Notes: generated by a model from the sequence alone, not told the origin. Positions 29,447-39,600 are shown, counted from the stretch's first letter. The stretch is DNA of 64,000 nucleotides from Photobacterium malacitanum (GCF_900185615.1 NZ_FYAK01000008.1:1-64000); one strand, 5' to 3'. Numbers and translations: made by a program.

Positions 29447-30400
29447 TTAAAGCTGATTTTTATCGGTGCCTAAATGGAAGCTATTAATATTATCAATTAA
29501 CTGATTGACTAATGTTTGAATGGCAGAGTCGGAACCCCATGCCACATGTGGGGTTAAAATTAAATTGGGTAAATGGCTATGAGCAATTAAAGGATTCGAT
29601 ATTGGAGCTGGTTCTTGAGTAAAGACATCAATTCCCGCACCTGCAATTTGGTTTGTTAGTAATGCGTTAATTAACTCGACTTCATTGATTAAGCCCCCAC
29701 GGCCGGTATTGATAATAATCGCGCTTGATTTCATTAAAGCAAACTGTGGTTCGGCAATCATATTGGTGGTTGCTGGAGTGAGTGGGCAATGAAGGCTAAT
29801 GATGTCGGCTTCACGCAACACTTGCTCAAAAGGGTGGTAACCATCTCGGCACTGACTTGCTCCTGCATGCTCGGCAAATAACACCTCCATGCCAATGGCG
29901 CGTGCCAGTGTCGCAACAGCCTGACCTAAACTGCCGTTACCAAAAATACCTAGGGTTGAGCCTGCAACATCAGTAATGGAATGAGTGAAAAAACAAAATT
30001 GTTGCTGGCGCTGCCATTCCCCGTTAGCGATATCTTGTTGATAACCTGCCAAGTTGCGTTTGAGGGCAAAAATCATCGCAATGACGTGCTCTGGTACTGA
30101 GCGGGTAGCATAACCTTGAATATTAGCTACTTTAATATTGTGGCTACGACAGTAATCGAGATCAACATTATTGGTGCCCGTCGCGGCAATGGCGATAAAT
30201 TTAAGCTGGGGTAATTGTGCCAGTACTTGACTATCAAGGATGACTTTATTGGTGATCGCGATTGTCGCATCTTGAAGTCGTTCAATGACTTGTGCAGGCG
30301 TTGTGGTTTCGTATTGCTGCCATTGATGACAAAAATTAGGCCGAGGAAGGCTGATATGCGCCGGAATGGTTCCATGATCAAGAAAAACGATAGTATCCAT
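29447..30400 (-). CDS. D-isomer-specific 2-hydroxyacid dehydrogenase
   Basis: This 317-residue NAD(P)-dependent enzyme is of the glycerate/hydroxypyruvate reductase type. The nucleotide-binding motif is GIFGNGSLGQAVA. The catalytic Arg lies in INTGRGGLIN, the Glu in GAGIDVFTQEP and the His in LTPHVAWGS. The likely substrate is a small 2-keto acid such as hydroxypyruvate or glyoxylate, but the exact one cannot be read from the sequence. The ATG at 30400 has a GAGGT site; an earlier in-frame start at 30412 is rejected. It separates djlA from rluA-rapA. Confidence 0.88.
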   Translation of the reverse strand: MDTIVFLDHGTIPAHISLPRPNFCHQWQQYETTTPAQVIERLQDATIAITNKVILDSQVLAQLPQLKFIAIAATGTNNVDLDYCRSHNIKVANIQGYATRSVPEHVIAMIFALKRNLAGYQQDIANGEWQRQQQFCFFTHSITDVAGSTLGIFGNGSLGQAVATLARAIGMEVLFAEHAGASQCRDGYHPFEQVLREADIISLHCPLTPATTNMIAEPQFALMKSSAIIINTGRGGLINEVELINALLTNQIAGAGIDVFTQEPAPISNPLIAHSHLPNLILTPHVAWGSDSAIQTLVNQLIDNINSFHLGTDKNQL

Positions 30401-30417
30401 GGGTAACCTCAATAAAC

Positions 30418-30448
30418 AATGAATGCAGGCTTTACGCTAGCATTCATT
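30418..30448 (-). terminator. Possible rluA terminator
   Basis: A 9-bp stem (AATGAATGC / GCATTCATT) with a 13-base loop lies just after the rluA stop. Its minus-strand tail (TGTTTATT) is only moderately U-rich. Confidence 0.45.
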
Positions 30449-30466
30449 ATTCAAGATGCCTACCGC

Positions 30467-31165
30467 TTATGGGTAAATTGTTTGAGTTGGTGCTTGTGGG
30501 TAAAACTCACATGGTGCAAAAAGGTGCATCGGCTCATTGCTACCAGGATGGGTAAATGTTAGCTCTGCTGCGTGTAATAATAATCGTGGTGACGCTGCAA
30601 CGGCTTCATCATTGGCATAGAACTTATCACCTAAAATAGGGTGTCCTAGTGCTTGCATATGTACTCGTAGTTGGTGTGAGCGGCCTGTGATTGGTAACAA
30701 TCGAACTAAGGTGCTATTTTCGTCGCGACTTAATACCTCATAATGTGTCACTGACGGTTTACCATCATCAAAACACACTTTTTGACGCGGACGGTTAGGC
30801 CAATCACAAATCAGAGGTAAATCGACCGTGCCACTATCATGCTCAAGATGTCCCCATACACGGGCGTAATAGACTTTTTTGGTTTCACGTTCACGAAATT
30901 GCGCTTTGAAATGACATTCAGCAGCTTTATTGAGTGCTAATACAATTAAACCAGATGTCCCCATGTCTAACCGATGTACGATTTGTGATTGTGGATATTG
31001 TTCTAATACACGCGCAAATACACTGTCATGATGCTCAGGTTGACGCCCTGGATTTGATAACAGACCTGCAGGTTTGTTGACGGCAATAATATCGTTATCA
31101 ACAAAAAGGGTATCTAGCCAAGGATCGGTTGGTGGGTTGTAGTTCAACACAGGCAATGGTTTCAT
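30467..31165 (-). CDS. rluA: RluA, dual-specificity pseudouridine synthase
   Basis: This 232-residue enzyme makes pseudouridine at 23S U746 and tRNA U32. The catalytic Asp lies in HRLDMGTSGL, and the conserved ITGRSHQLRVHMQALGHPILGD follows. The sequence matches E. coli RluA closely, including DLPLICDWPNRPRQKVC. The ATG at 31165 fits the E. coli start; the frame extends 13 codons further up to 31204 without family support. It is just downstream of rapA, as in E. coli, but a terminator lies between them. Confidence 0.95.
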   Translation of the reverse strand: MKPLPVLNYNPPTDPWLDTLFVDNDIIAVNKPAGLLSNPGRQPEHHDSVFARVLEQYPQSQIVHRLDMGTSGLIVLALNKAAECHFKAQFRERETKKVYYARVWGHLEHDSGTVDLPLICDWPNRPRQKVCFDDGKPSVTHYEVLSRDENSTLVRLLPITGRSHQLRVHMQALGHPILGDKFYANDEAVAASPRLLLHAAELTFTHPGSNEPMHLFAPCEFYPQAPTQTIYP

Positions 31166-31252
31166 GGTGCGCTCGTTGGTATGAGTAAAAAAATTGGTCA
31201 GCATACTAATATGAATGCCTTACAATTGGTATGTATATAGTACTACAGCGGT

Positions 31253-31294
31253 AAAAAAACCGCCGATGGCATGCTGTAAACACATCATCGGCGG
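31253..31294 (-). terminator. rapA terminator
   Basis: CCGCCGATG pairs with CATCGGCGG, and on the minus strand seven T residues follow. It lies 29 bases after the rapA stop. Confidence 0.9.
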
Positions 31295-31322
31295 CTAAAT
31301 TTTAGAGCGGTAACATCAATAA

Positions 31323-34244
31323 TTAGTTGTGACTTACAACAATCAGACGTAATGAATCGAGCTGAATCTGAGCGTTAGCAATGTAGTCTGTTAAATCTAA
31401 AATCTGAGATTCAATTAACTCTAACTCGTCATCACGAATATTAGGGTTAACCGCTTTTAGTGCCAGTAAACGTTGATGTTCAGCACGTAATGTTGCTTCC
31501 ATCTCAGCTTGGGCTTGGCTACGTACAGAGACTAACTCTTTGTCGATTTCACGTTCAGCATGAGCAATAAGAGTATGGATATCTTTTTGTACTGAGTTAA
31601 CCAACTTACTGCCTAAATGGCGGTTAATTGGGCTTAACTGGCGGTTAAAGCTTTCAAACTCAACATTCGCTGATAGGTTGTTACCTTTACCATCAAGCAG
31701 AATACGAATCGGTGTTTTCGGTAAGAAACGACCAATGCCTGATTGTTTTGGCGCTTGGGCATCAACCACATAAATCAGCTCTAATAACAATGTGCCGACT
31801 GGCAGTGCTTTATTTTTTAGCAATGAAACAGCCGTTGTACCCACGCCTTCGCTTAATAGTAATTCGATACCACCTTGAATCATTGGGTGTTCCCAACTAA
31901 TAAAGTGCAGATCTTCGCGTGATAAGGCAGTGTTACGATCAAAGGTGATCGTGCAGCCGTCATACGGTAAACCTGGGTAGCTCGCGACCATCATGTGCTC
32001 TGAAGGTGTGACAACAATGGCGTTCTCACCTTTATCGTCTTGGTTAAGACCGATAGTATCAAATAAGCCCAGCGCGAAAGAAACTAAGTTAGTATCGCCG
32101 TCTTTACTACTGATTTGCTCAACTAATTGTTGCGCTGCTTCACCACCATTAGAGTGAATTTCAAGAAGGCGATCGCGACCTTGCTCTAATTTTGCTTTAA
32201 GTTGGTTATGTAGTGCTGCACTTTGAGTGATCACCGCTTCCAATGCATCATTGTCTTGCTTATCGCTGGCAAGTAGCGTGATTAAGTCCTCACATACCGC
32301 CTCATAAACCGGACGGCCTGTTGGACAGGTTTCTTCAAAGGCGTTTAAACCTTCATTAAACCAGCGAGCCAGTAATGCTTGTGAAGTACCTTCAAGGTGC
32401 GGCACATGAATTTCAATATCACGTTGCTGACCAATACGATCCAAACGACCAATACGTTGTTCTAGTAAGTCTGGGTTACTTGGTAAATCAAACATTACCA
32501 GTTGATTTGCAAATTGGAAGTTACGTCCTTCAGAGCCAATTTCTGAACAGATTAATACCTGAGCGCCACTTTCTTCTTGCGCAAAATATGCCGCTGCTTT
32601 GTCGCGCTCAATGATTGACATTCCTTCATGGAACACCGTTGCACGAATACCTTCACGTTCACGTAATGCTTGCTCTAACGTTAATGCTGTTTGCGCACGA
32701 GAACATATCACCAACACTTTTTCATTACGATTGGCTTTTAGCATATCTAACAGCCAGTTAATTCGAGGATCAAAGTTCCACCATGTGGCAGATTCCCCTT
32801 CAAATTCTTGATAGATATCTTCAGGGTAAAGCAGTTTAATCGCTTTTTCGTTAATGCTTAATTTACCCGACATCATGGCAGCAACACGCATCGCGGTGCT
32901 GTACTGATTTGGCATTGGCAATGGGTACATATTAAGGTGACGCTTAGGGAATCCTTTGATAGCAGAGCGAGTATTACGGAACAATACGCGACCGGTGCCG
33001 TGGCGATCCATTAGATTACGGATCAACTCATGGCGTGCTTCAAGTGCCTCAGCGTCATCTGCTGTGGTAGCATTTTCAATTGCAGTGATCATCGGCTCAA
33101 CATCTTGACCTGTCAGTAAGTCGATGAGTGTTTGCTTGGCGTTGCTATCAAGTGCTTCACCTGCCAGTAATTTCGATACAGCATCGGCAACAGGTTCGTA
33201 TTGACGTTCTTCTTCAACAAACGCTTCATAATCGTAAAAACGATCAGGATCTAATAAACGTAGGCGAGCAAAGTGGCTTTCACGGCCTAATTGTTCCGGC
33301 GTCGCTGTTAGTAATAATACCCCTGGAGTTTTTTCTGCAATAGCTTCAACTACTTGATATTGACGACTCGGACGCTCTTCGCTCCATTCTAGGTGATGAG
33401 CTTCATCGACAATTAATAAATCCCAATCAGCATCAAGGGCTTGCTCAAAGCGACGGCGACTTTTACGCAGAAAATCCAATGAACATAATACAAACTGTGC
33501 GGTATCAAAAGGGTTGGCAGCATCGGCTAACGATTCAACACAACGCTCTTCATCAAAAATAGAAAAATGCAGATTAAAGCGGCGCATCATTTCTACTAGC
33601 CATTGGTGCTGCAGAGTTTCTGGTACCAAAATTAGAATACGTTCAGCACGACCAGACAGCACTTGCTGGTGGATAATCATGCCTGCTTCAATGGTTTTAC
33701 CTAAACCTACTTCATCAGCCAGTAATACACGTGGTGCGTAACGACGACCGACTTCATGAGCGATATAAAGCTGGTGTGGAATTAAACCTGCACGCATGCC
33801 ACACAGGCCACGTAATGGGCTTTTTAATTGCTCATATTGATTTTTTAGGGCACGGTAACGTAGTGCAAAACGATCCATGCGATCGATTTGACCTGCAAAA
33901 AGCTTATCTTGTGGTTTATTGAATCGAATTTGATGGCTTAAAAAGATCTCTCGTAACGCAACATCACTTTCTTGGGTATCGGTACGGGTACCGATATAAG
34001 TAATAATTCCTTTATCTTCTTCGATCGCTGTTACTTTTAACGACCAGCCTTCATGGCTTTCAATCACATCGCCAACATTAAACATTACACGGGTAACGGG
34101 TGCATCATGGCGAGCGTATAAACGGTTTTCATCTGATGCTGGAAACATCAAGCTAACAGTGCGTGGCTCAATAGCAACGACTGTGCCCAAACCTAAATCA
34201 CTTTCTGTATCACTGATCCAACGTTGACCCAAAGCAAATGGCAT
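31323..34244 (-). CDS. rapA: RapA (HepA), RNA polymerase-recycling ATPase
   Basis: This 973-residue Swi2/Snf2 ATPase binds RNA polymerase core and helps release it after transcription. Two Tudor-like N-terminal domains (about residues 1-110) precede the helicase core with [12 protein letters not shown] (motif I) and DEAHH (motif II). The second RecA lobe has [10 protein letters not shown] and [15 protein letters not shown]. It aligns along its whole length with E. coli RapA (968). The start [20 protein letters not shown] is almost identical. It is divergent from the PIN-PhoH locus. Confidence 0.97.
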   Translation of the reverse strand: MPFALGQRWISDTESDLGLGTVVAIEPRTVSLMFPASDENRLYARHDAPVTRVMFNVGDVIESHEGWSLKVTAIEEDKGIITYIGTRTDTQESDVALREIFLSHQIRFNKPQDKLFAGQIDRMDRFALRYRALKNQYEQLKSPLRGLCGMRAGLIPHQLYIAHEVGRRYAPRVLLADEVGLGKTIEAGMIIHQQVLSGRAERILILVPETLQHQWLVEMMRRFNLHFSIFDEERCVESLADAANPFDTAQFVLCSLDFLRKSRRRFEQALDADWDLLIVDEAHHLEWSEERPSRQYQVVEAIAEKTPGVLLLTATPEQLGRESHFARLRLLDPDRFYDYEAFVEEERQYEPVADAVSKLLAGEALDSNAKQTLIDLLTGQDVEPMITAIENATTADDAEALEARHELIRNLMDRHGTGRVLFRNTRSAIKGFPKRHLNMYPLPMPNQYSTAMRVAAMMSGKLSINEKAIKLLYPEDIYQEFEGESATWWNFDPRINWLLDMLKANRNEKVLVICSRAQTALTLEQALREREGIRATVFHEGMSIIERDKAAAYFAQEESGAQVLICSEIGSEGRNFQFANQLVMFDLPSNPDLLEQRIGRLDRIGQQRDIEIHVPHLEGTSQALLARWFNEGLNAFEETCPTGRPVYEAVCEDLITLLASDKQDNDALEAVITQSAALHNQLKAKLEQGRDRLLEIHSNGGEAAQQLVEQISSKDGDTNLVSFALGLFDTIGLNQDDKGENAIVVTPSEHMMVASYPGLPYDGCTITFDRNTALSREDLHFISWEHPMIQGGIELLLSEGVGTTAVSLLKNKALPVGTLLLELIYVVDAQAPKQSGIGRFLPKTPIRILLDGKGNNLSANVEFESFNRQLSPINRHLGSKLVNSVQKDIHTLIAHAEREIDKELVSVRSQAQAEMEATLRAEHQRLLALKAVNPNIRDDELELIESQILDLTDYIANAQIQLDSLRLIVVSHN

Positions 34245-34378
34245 AGTGCTAAAAACCTTCTAATTATTTGATATAAAGGAAAATGTTATAATTCGCGTTG
34301 TCTGTTTATCGTCTATAATAAAACTAAAGGCATAGATGGATAATACGCCAACCGCATAACTCAAAAATGGGGGGAGTT

Positions 34379-34522
34379 ATGTTACTGCATGATGTGATTA
34401 AGGTCACGGTGAAAGTGTCTAAAAGAGGCGTGAGTCTCATTGTCATTTTAGTTTCATTTATCTTGGCCTTAATAGTTATAGCGTTACTATTTAACTCAAT
34501 CACTGATTTTGAAGTAAGCTAA
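34379..34522 (+). CDS. Small single-span membrane protein upstream of PIN-PhoH
   Basis: A 47-codon frame starts at an ATG with a strong GGGGGAG site seven bases upstream and ends in TAA at 34520. A basic N-terminal stretch (VKVTVKVSKRG) is followed by one hydrophobic helix (about residues 19-38, from SLIVIL to ALLF) and a short acidic tail (TDFEVS). The next gene starts 47 bases later, so the two are likely co-transcribed. I do not recognise a family. The place matches that of short antitoxin-like genes ahead of PIN-PhoH in actinobacteria, but no sequence similarity is claimed. Confidence 0.65.
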   Translation: MLLHDVIKVTVKVSKRGVSLIVILVSFILALIVIALLFNSITDFEVS

Positions 34523-34569
34523 AAGAGGGTAGTAAGTTGCTTGCTATCCACCCTACCAAGGAGGTGCTT

Positions 34570-35946
34570 ATGGACAACGCCGAACGGAAACTATTTGTAT
34601 TAGATACAAATATTCTGCTTCATGAACCTCTCGCTATCTTCTCTTTCCAAGAGCACGACGTGGTGATCCCCATGACGGTTTTGGAAGAGCTAGATCGTAT
34701 CAAAGACAGTAAACGTGATGTTTCTCGTGATGCTAGGGTCGCTATTCGTGCCCTTGAAAATATTTTTCACGATGCCACCCCTGAGCAAATCTCAGCGGGT
34801 ATTACCTTTAACGATAAAATTGCTCACAATGGTACTATTGCTATTTTTGCTGACTATGAAGTTAAGCAAACAGTACATGCGTTTAGTGATAAAGCTGGCG
34901 ATAATCGAATTCTTAATAGCGTGCTTTTTTTACAACAAAAACATGCTCCAAGAAGCGTAGTCTTAGTCACTAAAGATATCAATATGCGCCTACGAGCAAA
35001 AGGCGCTGGAGTATTGAATGTCGATGACTATCGCTCAGATCAATTAATTGATGATGTCGCTTTACTCAGTAAGGGATTTCATCGTTATAGTGGTGATTTT
35101 TGGAGTAATGTTGCGGAGTGTCATTCTGAAAATCGAGGTAGTTCAACCTTACATACTCTGCCTAAAGCGTTATTTGAAAGTCCTTATGTGAATCAATATT
35201 TACTGGATGATAGTCAAGAGTTTGCCGCGCGCATAAAAAATATTGAGGGTGAAGAGGTCACCATTAAAGATATTAGTTATGAGCGCTTAATGCACCGTCA
35301 GGCGTGGGGAGTGCATCCTAAAAATATTTACCAGGGTATGGCATTGGATGCGATGCTGGATCCTAACATTGATTTGGTGATCTTAACGGGGCCAGCAGGT
35401 TGTGGTAAAACCATTTTAGCCATGGCAGCAGCACTAGAACAAGTGATAGAAAAAGGCATGTATGACAAGATAATTGTCACTCGAAATACGCCTGAAATTG
35501 CTGAATCTATCGGTTTTTTACCGGGGACCGAAGAAGAGAAAATGCTGCCGTGGTTAGCTGCCGTTACTGATACCATGGAAGCGTTACATAAACATGATGT
35601 CTGTACTGATGGCTCAATGAAATACATTTTTGATAAAGCCAATATTCAATTTAAATCGATAAACTTTATGCGTGGGCGTTCCATTCAAAATGCGTTTGTA
35701 TTACTGGATGAGTGCCAGAATTTAACCGCTTCTCAAATTAAAACCATTATTACCCGTTGTGGTGAAGGCACTAAGTTGGTGTGCTCGGGTAATTTGGCGC
35801 AAATTGATTCTAATTATTTATCTCCTGTGACATCAGGCTTAACCTATATTGTTGAACGGTTTAAACATTTTGATGGTAGTGCCAATATTTATCTTAATGG
35901 TGTGGTACGAAGCCGTTTAGCCGAGTTTGCAGAAGAAAACCTTTAA
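34570..35946 (+). CDS. PIN-PhoH fusion ATPase (PhoH2-type)
   Basis: This 458-residue protein joins an N-terminal PIN nuclease domain (about residues 8-150) to a C-terminal PhoH ATPase (about 245-458). PIN acidic residues are visible in LDTNILLHEP (Asp12), in EELDRIKDSK and in DNRIL. The ATPase has Walker A GPAGCGKT at 274-281 and Walker B LLDECQN. Similar proteins in mycobacteria unwind and cut RNA. The biological target here is unknown. The ATG at 34570 has an ideal AAGGAGG site; the frame extends upstream to 34537 without one. Confidence 0.92.
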   Translation: MDNAERKLFVLDTNILLHEPLAIFSFQEHDVVIPMTVLEELDRIKDSKRDVSRDARVAIRALENIFHDATPEQISAGITFNDKIAHNGTIAIFADYEVKQTVHAFSDKAGDNRILNSVLFLQQKHAPRSVVLVTKDINMRLRAKGAGVLNVDDYRSDQLIDDVALLSKGFHRYSGDFWSNVAECHSENRGSSTLHTLPKALFESPYVNQYLLDDSQEFAARIKNIEGEEVTIKDISYERLMHRQAWGVHPKNIYQGMALDAMLDPNIDLVILTGPAGCGKTILAMAAALEQVIEKGMYDKIIVTRNTPEIAESIGFLPGTEEEKMLPWLAAVTDTMEALHKHDVCTDGSMKYIFDKANIQFKSINFMRGRSIQNAFVLLDECQNLTASQIKTIITRCGEGTKLVCSGNLAQIDSNYLSPVTSGLTYIVERFKHFDGSANIYLNGVVRSRLAEFAEENL

Positions 35947-35980
35947 GCTAATCATTGTGTTATTGATTAGCAGCTTGAAA

Positions 35981-36019
35981 AAATAAAGCGGGCTCAACGC
36001 ATTGATGTGTTGAGCCCGC
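35981..36019 (-). terminator. thiBPQ terminator
   Basis: GCGGGCTCAACGC pairs with GTGTTGAGCCCGC (one G-U) around an ATTGAT loop. On the minus strand it is followed by TTTATTT, ending the thiamine transporter transcript. It also lies after the convergent PIN-PhoH gene. Confidence 0.9.
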
Positions 36020-36038
36020 AGTCATTTATCTGGTTTCT

Positions 36039-36767
36039 TTAATCCGTCGTTAATCCAAGATAGCGGCGTAACTCTGGGTGTTGTGGATGATTGAGAAGGG
36101 CGTTGGTGTTCCCCTGAGCTTTAATTTCACCGTCATCAACAAAGATACACTTATTGGCTATTTTGTTAGCATCAGCAGGACTATGAGTGATCATTAATAC
36201 GGTAATTGCTTGCTGTTGCGCTAATTGTTGTACCAATTTGAGCATGTCGTTACGCAGGGCAGGATCAAGTGCCGAGAAGGGCTCATCAAGCAGTAATAGT
36301 GGTCGTTGACGAATAAGACAACGCGCAAGGGCGACCCGTTGTCGCTGACCTCCGGATAGGTTTTCGGGTAAGCGGGTTAAATAGGATTCTAGCCCGACTT
36401 TGGCTGCGGCGTCGTGTACTTGCTGTTGCTGCTGAGGGGTAAGTTTCAGACGCGGATCAACCCCGAGGGCAATATTTTCATAGACGCTAAGGTGAGGAAA
36501 TAAATTGTGCTCTTGAAACAACATCGATAATGGTCGCTGAGCAGGATCCAATCCAATAATTGACTGCTGGTGGATACGAATATCACCACTATTGGGTTGT
36601 AGAAAACCAGCTATAAGTGCTAATAGCGTACTTTTCCCTGCGCCACTTGGCCCAATAAGTGCGGCAATATCTCCTTGCTGAAGGCTAAAGTTAAAGCTTA
36701 ACGTCATTGGCTGTTCATGTTGGCGTTGCGGCTGATAGGTGTAACTGAGTTGGTTGACATTAAGCAT
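36039..36767 (-). CDS. thiQ: ThiQ, thiamine ABC transporter ATPase
   Basis: This 242-residue cytoplasmic ATPase powers thiamine, TMP and TPP uptake. Walker A GPSGAGKST, signature LSGGQRQRVALARCL and Walker B LLLLDEPFSALD are intact. The ATG at 36767 has an AAAGGT site and overlaps the end of thiP by eight bases. The frame extends upstream to 36869 inside thiP, but that extension has no family support. It is the last gene of thiBPQ. Confidence 0.94.
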   Translation of the reverse strand: MLNVNQLSYTYQPQRQHEQPMTLSFNFSLQQGDIAALIGPSGAGKSTLLALIAGFLQPNSGDIRIHQQSIIGLDPAQRPLSMLFQEHNLFPHLSVYENIALGVDPRLKLTPQQQQQVHDAAAKVGLESYLTRLPENLSGGQRQRVALARCLIRQRPLLLLDEPFSALDPALRNDMLKLVQQLAQQQAITVLMITHSPADANKIANKCIFVDDGEIKAQGNTNALLNHPQHPELRRYLGLTTD

Positions 36768-38367
36768 GGTGTTTACCTTTAGTGCGTCGAGGTTGAACGC
36801 AGTATTCAATCGCGCTAAATAAGCCCAAACTGAGCAACAATAGTAATAATGCTGCCACCGCAGCACCATCCATTCGGTAACTGCCCATTAATTGAAATAA
36901 ATACAGTGGTAGGGTTTGAAAATCTTGACTGCCAAATAAAGCGATCGCGCCGAGATCGCCTAATGACAGCACTAAACTTATAGCCAGTGATTGTGCGATT
37001 GGTTTACGCAAGGCTCGCCATTCGACTAACCGTAACCGCGACCAGCCGCTCATGTTTAAACTTCGGCATAACGTGTTGTATTGCTGAGCAATGTGTAGCA
37101 TCGGTTGGCTCAGCGTTTTGATCACATAAGGCAGCGCCATTAACGCATTAACCCCCACTACGACCCAAAAAGCAGCGCCATAGGCATCGGTATATTGGCG
37201 TAATAGTAAGAAGATACCAGTGCTTAACACTAACCCTGGAGTGACTAATATAATGGTACCGATCATCTCGATACTATCGGCACCCATTGTTTGTTTATTC
37301 AAACGTAACTGACGGCTAGCCAATAGGATCATCACGCCAAATATAAACGCTAACCCAGATGCTACTACAGCTATTTGCAGTGAATTAGCCACTGCATGCC
37401 ATAATGCTGGCTGTTGTAATAACTGCGGTAACTGGCGATTAAGTCCTGCTACAAATACCGCAATAATCGGTGGGATCACCAGTAATATCGCAGCGGTGAT
37501 CCAACTCCAATCCCAACATTTTGCACGCCAGTTATCTTGATAGTTGACCACATTGTTACCGACAGAAGCGCTAAAAGTCGCTAGTGGTTTTGCAAAGCGG
37601 TGACTAAGTAGTACTAATCCACCACAAAGTAGCATTTGCCACAGTGCTAAAATAGCCCCTGTTGCAAGATCAAAGTCGTAGCGAATAGCTTGATAAATCG
37701 CCAGTTCAATAGTGGTTGATTTCGGGCCACCACCGAGCGACATGATCACTGCAAAACTGGTAAAACACAGCATAAAAATCAGCCCAGCAACATGAGGTAA
37801 TTGTTGGCGTAACCGCGGCCAAGCAACTAACTTAAATTTATGCCAGCCGCGAATGCCTAAATGGGCCGCCAACTGATGTTGTTCATGGGGGATTGATTCT
37901 AGACTTTGAAGTAAAAACCGTACTGCTAACGGCAAATTAAGGAATACATGCGCCAGTAAAATGCCGCTTAAACCATAAATGTTTAGTCGTGGTAATCCCA
38001 GCAGACTTAACCCATGGCTAATAATGCCACTTTTACCGTAGATAGCTAATAGACCAAACACCGCCACTAATACTGGCATCACGAGCGTCATTGCAAACAA
38101 ACGTAATAGCAGTTGTTTACCAATAAAATGGCGTCGTGATAGCGCGTAAGCTATCGCAATTGCAGGTACGATACTGAGTAGCGTCGACAGCAAGGCTTGA
38201 TAAAAACTAAATCGAGTCACATGACGTAGATAAGGATCGTGCCACAAGCTACTTAGTTGCCATTGTCCGGCATGGAGTATTAGGCTGGTGATCGCAGCGA
38301 TCACCAATAATAGAATAAGCCCAGCACTGAATAGTCCGGGCAATAGTTGAGTTACAGGTTTATTCAC
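36760..38367 (-). CDS. thiP: ThiP, thiamine ABC transporter permease
   Basis: This 535-residue inner-membrane protein has about twelve spans in two homologous halves, each with a binding-protein-dependent transport fold. The length equals E. coli ThiP (536). The EAA-type loops, including HLGIRGWHKFKLVAWPRLR near residue 175 and SLNMSGWSRLRLVEWRALR near 450, contact ThiQ. It lies between thiB (12-base gap) and thiQ (overlap). Confidence 0.94.
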   Translation of the reverse strand: MNKPVTQLLPGLFSAGLILLLVIAAITSLILHAGQWQLSSLWHDPYLRHVTRFSFYQALLSTLLSIVPAIAIAYALSRRHFIGKQLLLRLFAMTLVMPVLVAVFGLLAIYGKSGIISHGLSLLGLPRLNIYGLSGILLAHVFLNLPLAVRFLLQSLESIPHEQHQLAAHLGIRGWHKFKLVAWPRLRQQLPHVAGLIFMLCFTSFAVIMSLGGGPKSTTIELAIYQAIRYDFDLATGAILALWQMLLCGGLVLLSHRFAKPLATFSASVGNNVVNYQDNWRAKCWDWSWITAAILLVIPPIIAVFVAGLNRQLPQLLQQPALWHAVANSLQIAVVASGLAFIFGVMILLASRQLRLNKQTMGADSIEMIGTIILVTPGLVLSTGIFLLLRQYTDAYGAAFWVVVGVNALMALPYVIKTLSQPMLHIAQQYNTLCRSLNMSGWSRLRLVEWRALRKPIAQSLAISLVLSLGDLGAIALFGSQDFQTLPLYLFQLMGSYRMDGAAVAALLLLLLSLGLFSAIEYCVQPRRTKGKHHA

Positions 38368-38379
38368 AGCGGTATGCCA

Positions 38380-39378
38380 TTATTGGGTCAGCGCTTGCTG
38401 CCACTCTCGAATCCATGCTTTACGATTTTGAGCCACTTCATCGGCACTAAATTCTAAGGCTTTATCAGGCGTGGTTAATTGTTTAAAAGCGGCAGGTAGT
38501 GGCTGTTTAGTAACAGGATACATCCAGTTGTGAGTCGCGATTTGAGATTGAAAAGCGTCACTAACAATAAACTGCATAAATTGATCGGCAAGTTTAGGGT
38601 GGGGACTATTTTTCATTTTAGCGGCCACTTCCACTTGCATGTAATGGCCTTCTTTGAAATTAGCCGCTTTATACTGGGTTTTGTGCTCTTCGATGATGTG
38701 ATAGGCCGGTGACGTGGTGTATGACAATACCATATCAGCTTCACCATCAAGGAACATGCTGTAAGCTTCTGACCAGCCTTTAGTGACCGTTACCGTATGT
38801 TTGGCGAGTTGTTGCCATGCGGCAGCGGCTTTATCACCATATACCGATTTCATCCATAGCATCAGCCCTTGCCCTGGGGTAGAAGTGCGAGGATCTTGGT
38901 AGATAACACTGATATTTTGATCGTTAACCAGCGCTTTTAAACTGGTGGGTGGGTGGGGTAATTTGGTGCTGTTATAAACAAATGCAAAATAGCCGTAATC
39001 ATAGGGAATAAAGGTATCATCATGCCAGCCTTTAGGTAGGGTTAATTTACTTAGATCAACATGTTGTTTTGCCAGTAGTCCCGTTTGTTTGGCTTCAGTC
39101 ATCAGGTTGTTATCAAGCCCCAATAGAATATCTGCTTGGCTACGGCTACCTTCTAAACGGACTCGATTAAGAATCGAGACGCCATCTTCTAAAGAGACAA
39201 AATTTACTTTGCAACCATTGCATTGGGCTTCAAAGGCTTTTTTGATAATAGGCCCTGGACCCCACTCAGATGAAAATGAGCTGTAGGTATAAACATTAAG
39301 GGTGTTATCAGCCGCCAAGACATTATTTGATAATAACGCTATCGATATTAACGGTAAAAGTGTGTAACTGATTTTCAC
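38380..39378 (-). CDS. thiB: ThiB, periplasmic thiamine-binding protein
   Basis: This 332-residue solute-binding protein delivers thiamine to ThiPQ. A signal peptide (ending NNVLA-A) is followed by LNVYTYSSFSSEWGPGP, which matches the start of mature E. coli ThiB. Its start codon is GTG, preceded by a strong AGGAG site. A TPP riboswitch lies in the 5' leader, so uptake is reduced when TPP is abundant. It is the first gene of the operon. Confidence 0.95.
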   Translation of the reverse strand: MKISYTLLPLISIALLSNNVLAADNTLNVYTYSSFSSEWGPGPIIKKAFEAQCNGCKVNFVSLEDGVSILNRVRLEGSRSQADILLGLDNNLMTEAKQTGLLAKQHVDLSKLTLPKGWHDDTFIPYDYGYFAFVYNSTKLPHPPTSLKALVNDQNISVIYQDPRTSTPGQGLMLWMKSVYGDKAAAAWQQLAKHTVTVTKGWSEAYSMFLDGEADMVLSYTTSPAYHIIEEHKTQYKAANFKEGHYMQVEVAAKMKNSPHPKLADQFMQFIVSDAFQSQIATHNWMYPVTKQPLPAAFKQLTTPDKALEFSADEVAQNRKAWIREWQQALTQ

Positions 39379-39489
39379 TATGCGCTCCTGATGTCAGCAT
39401 CCTGCGAACAAAATAAAAAGAGAGAGCGGCACAGGGTTGAGAGGATAAATATCAGCTGTAATAGCAGATGGGCAGTGGTAGATACCAGT

Positions 39490-39600
39490 GCGTTTCTCAA
39501 TTCCTACGCCAGCATTACCTGGTTCAGGTTCAATGGGTTCTGCTATATCAATCAAGATAATAACAACAATCTCAGCCTAGCGGCTCCCCAATGAGAACGC
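39490..39600 (-). promoter_or_regulatory. TPP riboswitch (THI element)
   Basis: Read on the minus strand, the conserved core is present in order: GGGGAGCC, GCTGAGA, ACCCATTGAACCTGA, and GGTAATGCTGGCGTAGGAA. The closing helix P1 pairs GCGTTCTCA (39600-39592) with TGAGAAACGC (39499-39490). It lies 111 bases ahead of the thiB start. I see no clear terminator between it and thiB, so control may act on translation or on distant sequence. Confidence 0.95.

Noticed and set aside
39391-39594. 67-codon frame on the plus strand over the thiamine leader
   Set aside because: It is antisense to a complete TPP riboswitch, which explains the sequence.
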